Assembly (NCBI RefSeq): GCF_051859345.1
Contig: NZ_JBHYFV010000002.1
Coordinates: 186,001 to 250,000, forward strand
From: Marivita sp051859345
GTDB lineage: Bacteria > Pseudomonadota > Alphaproteobacteria > Rhodobacterales > Rhodobacteraceae
Reading direction: 5' to 3'
Length of the DNA: 64,000 nt
The translations under genes and the position numbers were made by a program. Of this stretch, positions 29,836-38,361 are shown one piece after another; position 1 is the first letter of the stretch; the number at the start of each line of letters is the position of its first letter. A model generated the notes under the pieces. The model saw only the letters and a list, made by a program, of their open reading frames with translations. It was not told the DNA's origin and ran no database searches.

Positions 29836-31764
29836 GCCTTTCAGCTCTTGCGAAAACGGCACCGGGTGCGGATCGCGCCCAAGCCGCGCGCGGTAGATCG
29901 GCAGACTTTCGGTGACCCGCATCACATAGTTCCGTGTTTCGGTGAACGGGATATGTTCGATCCAGTCGATCACATCCATCTCGCCGCGTCTCGGATCGCC
30001 GCGGTCTTCCATCCATCGGTTCGGGCGGCTTGGCCCCGCATTGTAGCCCGCCGCGATCATCACCGCGTTGCCATCGAACTGCCGTGCCAGACGTTCCAGA
30101 TAGGTCGCACCCAGCACCGCGTTGTAGACCGGATCTGACAGCAGTCTGGCTTCAGAGTAGTCCAAGTCCAGCCAACCCGCGACCTCTTGCGCGGTGCCGG
30201 GCATCACCTGCATCAGCCCGCGCGCGCCGACCGGAGACACAACCCCCGGATCGAATTCCGACTCGCGTCGCGCGATCGCCAGAACAAGCTCGGTCGGCAC
30301 CGGATGTTCAACGGCGGCCAACGGATGGAGCGCATAATACGGGGCATGAACCTCGTGCCCGAATTGCGCCGCCCGTTTGCCCAGCATTACCTGCACATGC
30401 GGCAAGCCGAGATCATCAAGCATCTGTCCCATCTGGCCAATCTGCCGCCGGTCCAGCGATTCCGCGAGATGCGTCAGGAACCGCTCTGCGAGAACCTTTT
30501 CCTCGGCATCGAGCAAAAGGATCGCCGCCGTGAAGACCGACGATTGGGTGAACGGGGCATCACGCCAGTCCGGAAACACCTCATTGCCCACCAAAAGCGG
30601 ATCAGGCGGCAGGCCACCGGCCTCGGCCGCCAGAAGTCCGTAAAACGACGTCTGGTATTGCGCACCAAAGGCATAGGCCTTGGCTGCCGCGTCGGTGTTG
30701 CCAGCCGCCTCTTGCGCACGACCAAGCCAGTATCCGGCCCGGCCAAGTGAAATCGGTGTTTCCACCCCACCGCGCATCGCTTGGAAATGACCAACCGCAC
30801 GTTCAGGCGCGTCAAGGAACCGAAGCGACACATAGCCCGACAGCCATTCCAGATCGGCAAAAGACGACCCTTCGGTCACATGGTGACGAGAGGCCACGTC
30901 ATACGCCGTCTGATATTCGCCAGCACGCATCAGCTGACGGACAAGATCATCCCTTTGTCGCGCCCAGATATCGGGCCGCCCCAGAGACTCGCGTGATTTC
31001 GACCGCGCAAGAAGCAACTCGACCGCATCATCTGTGCGACCCTTGCGCACCCGCCAGGCAAAGCGTTCATAGGCCAGCCCGGCATCCGAACCAAGGTTGG
31101 CCGGAACCGCTTCGATCAGAACGTCCACCCCGGCGGCATCCGTTCTCAGCGCAAGCCGTGCTTCGGCCAGGGCGCGCCAACCGTCATCCATCAAGGGCAG
31201 CATCGCGCGGGCGTTGCTGGCTCGACCGGTCCAAAGCATTGCATCCAGCCGCTCTGTGTGATGCGACTTCAGCAGATCGCCATAGCTCGACAGGAACGCC
31301 GCTTGCTCTTCAGAGGTCAGGGGCAATTTCTGCCACGCCTGCAGAATAACGTCACTTGCAGCCGGACGGTCATCCGCCGTCAGCAAGGCTCGCGCCAATG
31401 ACAACGCCCCGGCCCCGGTTTCCGGTGCATGGCCCAGATAAAACGCCCGGATCGACTCTGCAGAGGCCGAGGTCATGGCCGCTTCGCTTTTTTCCTTGAG
31501 ATATGGCAAACCCGGCCAGTCCGGATTGCGGGTCAGGAAATCCTGAACTTCGCGCGGCGATCCAAGCCCCGATCGAAGGTAATGCCAAAGGATCACGTCC
31601 AGCGCCGCCTGCCCGTCGCCCCGCGCCTCGATCTGCGCGGCGGACCAGTTGCCGTCGCGCATCATGTCCATCGCGCGCTCCAGCGGACGCATTCGGTCCT
31701 GTGCCAGAACGGCCAACGGCATGGCAAGCAAAGCCACTGTCAGGATCGCGATACGCCGAAACAT
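29800..31764 (-). CDS. Soluble lytic murein transglycosylase (Slt70-like)
   Basis: A 654-residue periplasmic enzyme. A signal peptide (about 1-20, FRRIAILTVALLAMPLAVLA) is followed by a long alpha-helical superhelical region (about 25-460). The C-terminal SLT domain carries ARRESEFDPGVVSP, whose first Glu (about residue 501) is the catalytic acid, and GARGLMQVMPGTAQEV. It cleaves glycan strands to 1,6-anhydromuropeptides. I prefer ATG 31764, which has GGGGGA about 10 bases upstream; the longer frame starts with GTG within that same site. Divergent from dapA, which also serves wall precursor supply. Confidence 0.94.
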   Translation of the reverse strand: MFRRIAILTVALLAMPLAVLAQDRMRPLERAMDMMRDGNWSAAQIEARGDGQAALDVILWHYLRSGLGSPREVQDFLTRNPDWPGLPYLKEKSEAAMTSASAESIRAFYLGHAPETGAGALSLARALLTADDRPAASDVILQAWQKLPLTSEEQAAFLSSYGDLLKSHHTERLDAMLWTGRASNARAMLPLMDDGWRALAEARLALRTDAAGVDVLIEAVPANLGSDAGLAYERFAWRVRKGRTDDAVELLLARSKSRESLGRPDIWARQRDDLVRQLMRAGEYQTAYDVASRHHVTEGSSFADLEWLSGYVSLRFLDAPERAVGHFQAMRGGVETPISLGRAGYWLGRAQEAAGNTDAAAKAYAFGAQYQTSFYGLLAAEAGGLPPDPLLVGNEVFPDWRDAPFTQSSVFTAAILLLDAEEKVLAERFLTHLAESLDRRQIGQMGQMLDDLGLPHVQVMLGKRAAQFGHEVHAPYYALHPLAAVEHPVPTELVLAIARRESEFDPGVVSPVGARGLMQVMPGTAQEVAGWLDLDYSEARLLSDPVYNAVLGATYLERLARQFDGNAVMIAAGYNAGPSRPNRWMEDRGDPRRGEMDVIDWIEHIPFTETRNYVMRVTESLPIYRARLGRDPHPVPFSQELKGSTLLPLTPEGE

Positions 31765-31894
31765 GGCTTGCATTTCCCCCACTGAAACAGGATAGACGGC
31801 ACGCTAAAGGATAACCCGCACGCCGCGACCTTCAACTCACATTCGCGGGACGGGTGCAACGGCAGTTCTGCCACCAACGATAAGGAGCGTGACA

Positions 31895-32770
31895 ATGTTC
31901 AAAGGGTCAATGCCTGCACTGGTCACACCGTTCAAGAACGGTACAGTGGATTTTGACACGCTCAAACGTCTGGTGGACTGGCATGTCGATCAAGGTAGCC
32001 ACGGGCTTGTGCCCGTCGGCACAACTGGCGAAAGCCCGACCCTGAGCCATACCGAACACGAAGAGGTTGTCACGTTTGTCGTCAAGGCCGCCGCCGGACG
32101 TATTCCGGTGATCGCCGGGGCCGGGTCGAACAACACCGACGAGGCGATCCGCTTTCTGCAACATGCCGAAAAGGCCGGTGCGCAGGCGGGTCTCGTGGTG
32201 ACGCCCTATTACAACAAACCGACGCAGGACGGGTTGATCCGGCATTTCACCATGCTGCACGACGCCTGCGATCTGCCGATCATCATATACAACATTCCCG
32301 GCCGGTCGGTGGTGGACATGCTGCCGTTGACGATGGGCGAACTGGCAAAGCTGCCGCGGATCATCGGGGTCAAGGACGCCACCGGCGACCTCGCCCGCGT
32401 CTGTGCCCAGCGCCGGACCTGCGGAAAGGACTTCGTGCAGCTTTCGGGCGAGGACGCCACGGCGCACGGTTTCAACGCGCAGGGTGGTGTGGGCATGATT
32501 TCCGTTACCGCCAATGTCGCCCCGGCACTGTGTTCACAGATGCAGGAAGCGACGCTTGCAGGCGATTACATCACCGCCCTCGAGATACAGGACCGTTTGA
32601 TGCCGCTGCATCACAGCATCTTCGTCGAACCCGGCCTCTGCGGCGCAAAATACGCCATGAGCCGTTTGGGTCTGTGTGACGAGGAAATGCGCGCACCGCT
32701 CTTTCCGGTGTCGCAGCCGACGCGCGATCTGATCGACAACGGCCTGCGCCATGCAGGACTGCTGAACTAG
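31895..32770 (+). CDS. dapA: 4-hydroxy-tetrahydrodipicolinate synthase
   Basis: Condenses pyruvate with aspartate semialdehyde, the first committed step to diaminopimelate and lysine. The 291-residue protein shows GTTGESPTLSH (threonines 43-44 of the proton relay), PYYNKPTQDGL, IIIYNIPGRS (Tyr about 132) and the Schiff-base Lys160 in IGVKDATGD. The ATG at 31895 follows AAGGAG at 7 bases; an in-frame GTG 6 bases earlier is less likely. dapB of the same pathway is in this window but 10 kb away. A paired-hairpin repeat and a strong terminator follow. Confidence 0.98.
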   Translation: MFKGSMPALVTPFKNGTVDFDTLKRLVDWHVDQGSHGLVPVGTTGESPTLSHTEHEEVVTFVVKAAAGRIPVIAGAGSNNTDEAIRFLQHAEKAGAQAGLVVTPYYNKPTQDGLIRHFTMLHDACDLPIIIYNIPGRSVVDMLPLTMGELAKLPRIIGVKDATGDLARVCAQRRTCGKDFVQLSGEDATAHGFNAQGGVGMISVTANVAPALCSQMQEATLAGDYITALEIQDRLMPLHHSIFVEPGLCGAKYAMSRLGLCDEEMRAPLFPVSQPTRDLIDNGLRHAGLLN

Positions 32771-32778
32771 GCGCGGAC

Positions 32779-32824
32779 AAACTCTTCTAAGAGTTTGGAA
32801 CAATCCTTCAAAGGATTGTTCCCC
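32779..32824. repeat. Paired-hairpin repeat, copy 2
   Basis: Two perfect hairpins in tandem. Hairpin 1 is AAACTCTTCTAAGAGTTT (32779-32796; 8-bp stem). Hairpin 2 has 10-bp arms AACAATCCTT and AAGGATTGTT (32799-32820) around CA, then CCCC. It is in the same orientation as the other two copies on this strand, and again 3' of a gene (dapA). The inner ATCCTT/AAGGAT of hairpin 2 is shared with copy 1 while the outer four base pairs differ in a compensatory way. Confidence 0.75.
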
Positions 32825-32830
32825 GTCCCA

Positions 32831-32865
32831 AAAGAAAGCCGCGCTTGGTTGGCGCGGCTTTCTTT
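32831..32865. terminator. Strong bidirectional terminator between dapA and M16 gene
   Basis: A 14-bp perfect stem, AAAGAAAGCCGCGC (32831-32844) with GCGCGGCTTTCTTT (32852-32865), around a 7-base loop. The stem ends in a T-rich run on the plus strand and, by symmetry, on the minus strand. It separates the convergent dapA and M16 peptidase genes. Confidence 0.9.
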
Positions 32866-32881
32866 ACCATCTGGTCAAATT

Positions 32882-34198
32882 CTACGACTCAAGCCCCTCG
32901 GGCTGCCCAACCACGACAAAACGCAGCGCCTCGGGCTTCAGGATGCGCGCCGCGACGCGTTTGATGTCCTCCAATGTAATCGCCTCGATCTTCGCGTTGC
33001 GGGTGGTCACATATTCCGTGGGCAGGTCGTCCATCTGCATCCCCACCAGGATATTGGCGATACGTCCATTGCCGTCAAACCGCAAAGGATAAGCCCCCGT
33101 CAGATAGGTCTTGGCGCTATCGAGTTCTTCCGCCGTCACACCGTTTTCAGCCATCTTGGTCCATTCGTCACGGATCACGCTGATGGCTTCGGCGATACGG
33201 TCATTCGCGCTCGACACACGGCCAAGATACAGCGCGGCGTGATCTTTCGGCACAAGGTAACTGTAGACGCCATAGGTCAGGCCACGCTTTTCGCGCACCT
33301 CTTCCATCAGCCGCGCCTCGAACCCGCCGCCACCAAGGATCTCATTCAGCACATAGGCGGTGAAGAAATCAGGATCGTCGCGCGCAATCCCTTCGTGACC
33401 GAAGATCGCCACGGATTGCGGTACGTCGAAGGGTACAACCGTCACGCCAGCCTCGGTCGCAACCTCGACATCCGGGGCCTGTGGCACGCCGGTCTCTGGC
33501 AGATCTGCCAGAAGGGTATCAAGAAGGGTCGCCAGTTCGTCGGCCGAGATGTCCCCCGCCGCACCAACATAGACGCGGTCGCGGGCCAAGGCTCCCTTAT
33601 GCGCTGCGATCAGGTCGTCCTGAGTCAACTCAGCCACACTTTCCTCGGTGCCTTCGATGGACGATCCGTAGGGGTGATCTCCAAAGACCAAGCCGTCAAA
33701 TTCAGCACCCACGATAGAGTCGGGATCCTGCGCATCGGATCGGATCGCGGACACAACCTGTGCCTTCACCCGATCAATCGCCGCCTGATCAAAGCGCGGG
33801 CGGTTGATCGCATCGTGTAACAGCGCCAGCGCTTCATCCTGATTTTCGGTCAGGAACCGCGCTGAAATCGACACGGAATCGTCGCTGACATCAAAGTCAA
33901 AACTCGCTGCGAGCGATTCAGCGCGTTCGGCAAATGCGCGGGCGTCCAGATCTCCTGCGCCTTCCTCAAGCAGGCCAGCCATCAGGTTTGTCGCACCCCG
34001 TTTCCCCGCAAGGTCCAGAGACGCCCCACCTTTGAAGCGCAGTTCAAGGGCCACGAAGGGGATCGACTGTTCCTCGACGAGCCACGCGTTGATGCCACCG
34101 GGGCTTTGCACTTCGGCAATGTCGATCTCGGCCCGCAAAGGTGCTGCCAGCATCACGAACGCGATGAGCGGCCCGACAAACTTTCCAACAACAGTCAT
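32882..34198 (-). CDS. M16-family peptidase-like protein, non-catalytic
   Basis: A 438-residue secreted M16 (pitrilysin/insulinase-like) protein with a signal peptide (about 1-23). The position of the zinc motif reads ATNLMAGLLEEG instead of HxxEH, so catalysis is lost; the C-terminal half keeps EVREKRGLTYGVYSYL, the conserved R/Y region of the partner subunit. It most likely forms a heterodimer with the catalytic M16 protein encoded just upstream. Their genes overlap by ATGA, matching 1:1 synthesis. Substrate unknown; periplasmic. Confidence 0.93.
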   Translation of the reverse strand: MTVVGKFVGPLIAFVMLAAPLRAEIDIAEVQSPGGINAWLVEEQSIPFVALELRFKGGASLDLAGKRGATNLMAGLLEEGAGDLDARAFAERAESLAASFDFDVSDDSVSISARFLTENQDEALALLHDAINRPRFDQAAIDRVKAQVVSAIRSDAQDPDSIVGAEFDGLVFGDHPYGSSIEGTEESVAELTQDDLIAAHKGALARDRVYVGAAGDISADELATLLDTLLADLPETGVPQAPDVEVATEAGVTVVPFDVPQSVAIFGHEGIARDDPDFFTAYVLNEILGGGGFEARLMEEVREKRGLTYGVYSYLVPKDHAALYLGRVSSANDRIAEAISVIRDEWTKMAENGVTAEELDSAKTYLTGAYPLRFDGNGRIANILVGMQMDDLPTEYVTTRNAKIEAITLEDIKRVAARILKPEALRFVVVGQPEGLES

Positions 34199-35538
34199 TG
34201 TGTCACCTCTTCGGCCATCCGCAGGAAGCCTGTGACGGCATTGTCCCGGTCAAACACGTCCTGCGCCGCCGCGATGATCTCTTCCGGCGTGATGGATTGC
34301 AGGATTTCGGGCCAGGCATGAACATCATCAATCGTCAGCCCAGAGGTCAGCGCCGCCCCATATCTCCGTGCCAGCGAGTTGGAACTGTCGAGTTCGTAAA
34401 CCTGAGAGGCGCGCAATTGAAACTTGATCCGCTCCAGCTGTTCCGCGTCGACGCCGGTTTCGATGAAGTCTGCGATGATGCGGTCCATGTCGGCTTCGGC
34501 GTCTTCAAGGCTGACACCCTCGGAAGGGACGTTCACCACACCAAACGTTGTGTCATCAAGCGACAGCCCCCCGTAGAAGGCACTTGTATAGACCGAGCGT
34601 TTTTCTTCGAACTGGAGCTTTTGCGGCAGAACAGAGGTCTGCGACCCACCCAGCACTTCGGCCAGCAACGTCAGGGCCGCCGCCCTTCGCTGACCACCTG
34701 GATCGCGTTCCGGGGCAAGGTAGGTGCGCATCACATAGGGCTGCGCCACGCGCGGGTCTTCGAACGTGATCCGGCGTTCCGCCATTTGCGGCGGCTCTGA
34801 CGGACGGACACGTTCGGGCAATGCGTCGTTGCGCGGGATCGGGCCATAATGTTCTTGCGCAAGCGCCAGGACATCGTCGGGCATCACGTCACCGGCCACC
34901 ACCAACACAGCGTTGTTGGGCGAGTAGAATTGTTCGTAATAGGCCAGCGCATCGTCCAGATCGAGGTTCACCATCTCGTGGCGCCAGCCGATGATCGGCG
35001 TGCCATAAGGATGATTGAGGTATTGCGCCGCCATGCGCTGTTCGCGGAACAGCGATCCGGGATCGTTTTCGACACGCTGGTTGCGTTCCTCAATGATCAC
35101 GTCGCGTTCTGTCAGGATGTCTTCGCGGTCAAGCTGGATGTTCTTCATCCGATCCGCTTCCATCTCCATCATGAGACCCAGCCGGTCCGCCGCGACGCGC
35201 TGAAAATAGCCGGTGTAGTCAAAACTCGTGAACGCGTTGTCGGTGCCGCCATTGGCCTTGACCACTTCGCTGAACTCGCCCGGAGCCAGCTTTTCCGTTC
35301 CCTTGAACAGCAGATGCTCCAGGAAATGTGCCACCCCGGACACACCGGCCTGTTCATCGGCAGACCCGGCGCGATACCAGACCATATGCACGACAGCAGG
35401 GGCGCGGTGGTCTTCGATCACCACAACATCCATTCCGTTATCAAGTTGGAAGGTGGTGACCTGATCTTCGATTGTCTGCGCACCCAGAGGCGCAGCAGCC
35501 AGGAACCACGCCCCGGCAAGGGATATCAGGCGACGCAT
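34195..35538 (-). CDS. M16-family zinc peptidase, catalytic
   Basis: A 447-residue periplasmic metallopeptidase. The signal peptide (about 1-20, ending PLGAQ) precedes the inverted zinc motif HFLEH (residues 71-75) in GVSGVAHFLEHLLFKGT and the downstream EADRMKNIQLD segment that provides the third ligand region. It pairs with the following non-catalytic M16 gene (ATGA overlap). ATG 35538 has GGAG 8 bases upstream; the longer open frame gives no family sequence. Part of the minus-strand run from rsmB to the terminator at 32831-32865. Confidence 0.95.
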   Translation of the reverse strand: MRRLISLAGAWFLAAAPLGAQTIEDQVTTFQLDNGMDVVVIEDHRAPAVVHMVWYRAGSADEQAGVSGVAHFLEHLLFKGTEKLAPGEFSEVVKANGGTDNAFTSFDYTGYFQRVAADRLGLMMEMEADRMKNIQLDREDILTERDVIIEERNQRVENDPGSLFREQRMAAQYLNHPYGTPIIGWRHEMVNLDLDDALAYYEQFYSPNNAVLVVAGDVMPDDVLALAQEHYGPIPRNDALPERVRPSEPPQMAERRITFEDPRVAQPYVMRTYLAPERDPGGQRRAAALTLLAEVLGGSQTSVLPQKLQFEEKRSVYTSAFYGGLSLDDTTFGVVNVPSEGVSLEDAEADMDRIIADFIETGVDAEQLERIKFQLRASQVYELDSSNSLARRYGAALTSGLTIDDVHAWPEILQSITPEEIIAAAQDVFDRDNAVTGFLRMAEEVTQ

Positions 35539-35673
35539 CGGCAAATCTCCTTGGTTTTGATTAAAGGTACGATGCGTCTGGCCAAGTTCAAGCCAGCCAA
35601 CAATTTCGTGACCCAAGTCCCCCGGACGACAGACGGAAATCCCTGCGCGATTACCCTTGGCCCTCTCCGCGCG

Positions 35674-36198
35674 TCAGCGCGGCGGTGCGGACGGCGTCTG
35701 CGCACCTGCGCGACGGGCTGCTTCAAGCGTGGCGTAGGGATCAAGGATCTGAGCGCGGTATATACGGTTGTAGGTGTCCTGCGGAACCAGACGCCAGTTG
35801 AACAGCGACCGGCGTTCGCGAAAGGTCTGGTCGGCAGCGGCAAGTTCTTCGCGGATGCCTGGCTGACGCCCAAAGCGCGATGCGCGGGCCACAAGGGCCT
35901 GATCCCCGGCTCCGATACCTGCTTGCGGATCAAGCCGCGAGGGCGATCCCCCGAGCACCGCAACAGCATCGCGCAGCGGTGTCGGATCGGTCCGGTTGCT
36001 GCCCCCCGGCGTGGGCTGTGGAAGTTCCGAGACCGTTTCCGGGGCTTCCAGGGGTTTGGGTGGCACAATGGAAAATTCTTCCGGCGCACCGGATGAATTG
36101 CGCAGCTGCCGCAGATTGGTATCGCGATCCGCCGTATCCTGACGGGATCCGCATGCGGTCAAAGCCACAAGTGCCAGTATGATCAATGTGCGCGGCAT
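35674..36198 (-). CDS. DUF3035 lipoprotein
   Basis: A 174-residue predicted lipoprotein. The signal MPRTLIILALVALTAC ends in a lipobox with Cys16, followed by a Pro-rich linker. The C-terminal half (IREELAAADQTFRERRS, LVPQDTYNRIYRAQILDPYA) matches the DUF3035 family of alphaproteobacteria. Function unknown. The gene directly follows lspA, whose product would process this very lipoprotein, a sensible pairing. An in-frame ATG at 36228 would add ten basic residues to the signal; 36198 gives the more normal signal peptide. Confidence 0.85.
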   Translation of the reverse strand: MPRTLIILALVALTACGSRQDTADRDTNLRQLRNSSGAPEEFSIVPPKPLEAPETVSELPQPTPGGSNRTDPTPLRDAVAVLGGSPSRLDPQAGIGAGDQALVARASRFGRQPGIREELAAADQTFRERRSLFNWRLVPQDTYNRIYRAQILDPYATLEAARRAGAQTPSAPPR

Positions 36199-36257
36199 GT
36201 ATTCTGCCCGTCTCCGAATTCGCCTCATCCCTGCTTTAACGCATCCAGCCGCGCCCG

Positions 36258-36728
36258 TCACGAGGCGTTTTTGCCACCCGAGAAAAGTGCAAGCCCGATG
36301 GCCCCGATAAAGACCGATATATCGGCCACATTAAACGCATACGGGTTGGTGAACCCGCAACAGGACATGTTCAGAAAATCCGCCACTGCGCCATAAAACA
36401 CCCGGTCCACGACATTGCCCAGCGCGCCGCCGATCAACAGTCCCGCAAAGACCAGCCCGGTCCGCCCCGGCGGATCACGCCGCATCCACACCATCACAAA
36501 CAGCACAATGCCCAGCGCAACCGAGATCAGTACCCAGCGTGTCCAATCCTCACGGCCGGACAGAAGCCCGAAATTGATACCCGTGTTCCACGCCATGCGG
36601 AAGTTCAGATAGGGCGGGAAGACGTCGATGGACCCGACACGGGCAAGCTCCATCACATGCACGACCCACCATTTGCTGATCTGGTCGACCAAGATTACGA
36701 TCAGGGCAACAAGGGAGACCAGGCGCAT
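36258..36728 (-). CDS. lspA: Lipoprotein signal peptidase (signal peptidase II)
   Basis: A 156-residue inner-membrane aspartyl protease that removes the signal peptide from diacylated prolipoproteins. It contains VDQISKWWV, NTGINFGLL, GGALGNVVDRV (Asp108) and FNVADISVFIG (Asp136), the two catalytic aspartates. Four transmembrane helices are expected. ATG 36728 is chosen for its AAGGA site. It stands 22 bases after purH and is followed by a DUF3035 lipoprotein gene. Confidence 0.97.
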   Translation of the reverse strand: MRLVSLVALIVILVDQISKWWVVHVMELARVGSIDVFPPYLNFRMAWNTGINFGLLSGREDWTRWVLISVALGIVLFVMVWMRRDPPGRTGLVFAGLLIGGALGNVVDRVFYGAVADFLNMSCCGFTNPYAFNVADISVFIGAIGLALFSGGKNAS

Positions 36729-36750
36729 GGTTGTGTCCTTTGTTTTAGCC

Positions 36751-38340
36751 TTAGTGACGGAAGTGGCGCATGCCGGTGAGCACCATCGCCAACCCGGCCT
36801 CATCCGCCGCCGCGATCACCTCGTCATCGCGCATCGAACCTCCCGGTTGGATCACGCAGGACGCACCGGCGGCCGCGGCTTCCATCAGCCCATCGGCAAA
36901 GGGGAAGAACGCATCCGACGCCACCGCGCTGCCTTTGGTCAGTGGTTCGGACAGGCCCAGCGCCTCGGCCATGCGTTCGGCCTTCTTGGCAGCGATCAAC
37001 GCCGAATCAAGACGACTCATCTGACCGGCACCGACACCCACGGTCGCGCCATCCTTGACGTAGACGATGGCGTTCGACTTGACGTGTTTCGCGACGGTCC
37101 AGGCGAACAGCAGATCGCGCATCTGATCCTCGGTGGGCGCAATTTTGGTCACCACCTTAAGGTTGTCCCTGTCGATCCGACCGTTATCGCTGTCCTGAAC
37201 AAGGATACCGCCAGACACCTGTTTCCAAGCGATTCCCGGCTCTGCGGTGTTCGCCAGACCCGGCGCCATGAGCAGGCGCAGGTTCTTCTTGCGGGCAAAG
37301 ACATCCTTGGCGTCCTGATGCGCGCCGGGAGCAATGACAACTTCGGTGAAAATCTCGGAAATGGCTTCGGCGGTTTCGCCGTCCAAAGTCGAGTTCAGCG
37401 CAACGATGCCGCCAAAAGCCGACGTCCGGTCGCAGTCAAACGCCTTTTGATACGCCTCCTTCAACGTCCGGCCAGTCGCCACACCGCAGGGATTGGCGTG
37501 CTTGATGATGGCACAGGCAAAGCCGTCACGCGGCAGGAATTCCGACACAAGTTCAAACGCTGCATCCGTGTCATTGATGTTGTTGTAGCTCAGTTCCTTG
37601 CCCTGAAGCTGTTCGGCGATGGCGACACCCGGACGGTTCGAACCGTCACGATAGAACGCCGCGCCCTGATGCGGATTCTCGCCATAGCGCAGGGGCTGCG
37701 CCAGAGTTCCGGCAAAAACCCGGCGGCGCGGGGTTTCCTCGCCAATCGCGCCCGCCATCCATGTGCTGACAGCCGCATCATAGGCGCCTGTGCGGGCATA
37801 GGCGATCTGGGCCAGACGCTGCCGGAAGGCAAGCGTGGTCTTGCCGTCATTCGCATCCAGTTCAGCCAGAAGTGCATCGTAATCCTCGACATCGACAACG
37901 GTGCTGACAAAGGCATGGTTCTTGGCGGCAGCGCGGATCATTGCGGGGCCACCGATGTCGATATTCTCGATGCAGGTGTCATAGTCGCCACCCTTGGCGA
38001 CAGTTTCCTCGAACGGATACAGGTTTACCACCAGGAGGTCGATCGCCTTGATATCGTGCTGGAACATCGCCGCGACGTGGTCGTCATTGTCGCGCAGGGC
38101 CAGCAAACCGCCATGTACCATCGGGTGTAGCGTCTTGACCCGGCCGTCCATCATTTCGGGAAAGCCCGTCACCTCGGCCACATCCTTGACCGGCACACCG
38201 GCGTCGCGCAGCGTCTTGGCCGATCCGCCGGTCGACAGGATTTCCACACCGCGCGCATCCAGCGCCTTGGCAAGGTCAACAAGTCCGGACTTGTCGGAAA
38301 CCGACAGAAGCGCACGGCGAAGGGGGGCGAGGTTGGTCAT
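36751..38340 (-). CDS. purH: Bifunctional AICAR transformylase/IMP cyclohydrolase
   Basis: Carries out the last two steps of purine synthesis. The 529-residue protein starts with the cyclohydrolase domain (about 1-200: LLSVSDKSGLVDLAKAL, TGGSAKTLRDAGV, GRVKTLHPMVHGG). The transformylase domain (about 205-529) follows, with LRYGENPHQGAAFY, IKHANPCGVATG and the near-terminal SDAFFPFADG. Length matches the family. It sits within the rsmB, heparinase-like, purH, lspA run. Confidence 0.98.
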   Translation of the reverse strand: MTNLAPLRRALLSVSDKSGLVDLAKALDARGVEILSTGGSAKTLRDAGVPVKDVAEVTGFPEMMDGRVKTLHPMVHGGLLALRDNDDHVAAMFQHDIKAIDLLVVNLYPFEETVAKGGDYDTCIENIDIGGPAMIRAAAKNHAFVSTVVDVEDYDALLAELDANDGKTTLAFRQRLAQIAYARTGAYDAAVSTWMAGAIGEETPRRRVFAGTLAQPLRYGENPHQGAAFYRDGSNRPGVAIAEQLQGKELSYNNINDTDAAFELVSEFLPRDGFACAIIKHANPCGVATGRTLKEAYQKAFDCDRTSAFGGIVALNSTLDGETAEAISEIFTEVVIAPGAHQDAKDVFARKKNLRLLMAPGLANTAEPGIAWKQVSGGILVQDSDNGRIDRDNLKVVTKIAPTEDQMRDLLFAWTVAKHVKSNAIVYVKDGATVGVGAGQMSRLDSALIAAKKAERMAEALGLSEPLTKGSAVASDAFFPFADGLMEAAAAGASCVIQPGGSMRDDEVIAAADEAGLAMVLTGMRHFRH

Positions 38341-38361
38341 GACAGCATAGGTTCCCAGTGT

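Noticed and set aside
32882..34198. Broken gene: M16 protein lacking HxxEH taken as a decayed peptidase
   Set aside because: Loss of the zinc motif with conservation of the rest is normal for the partner subunit of two-gene M16 systems.
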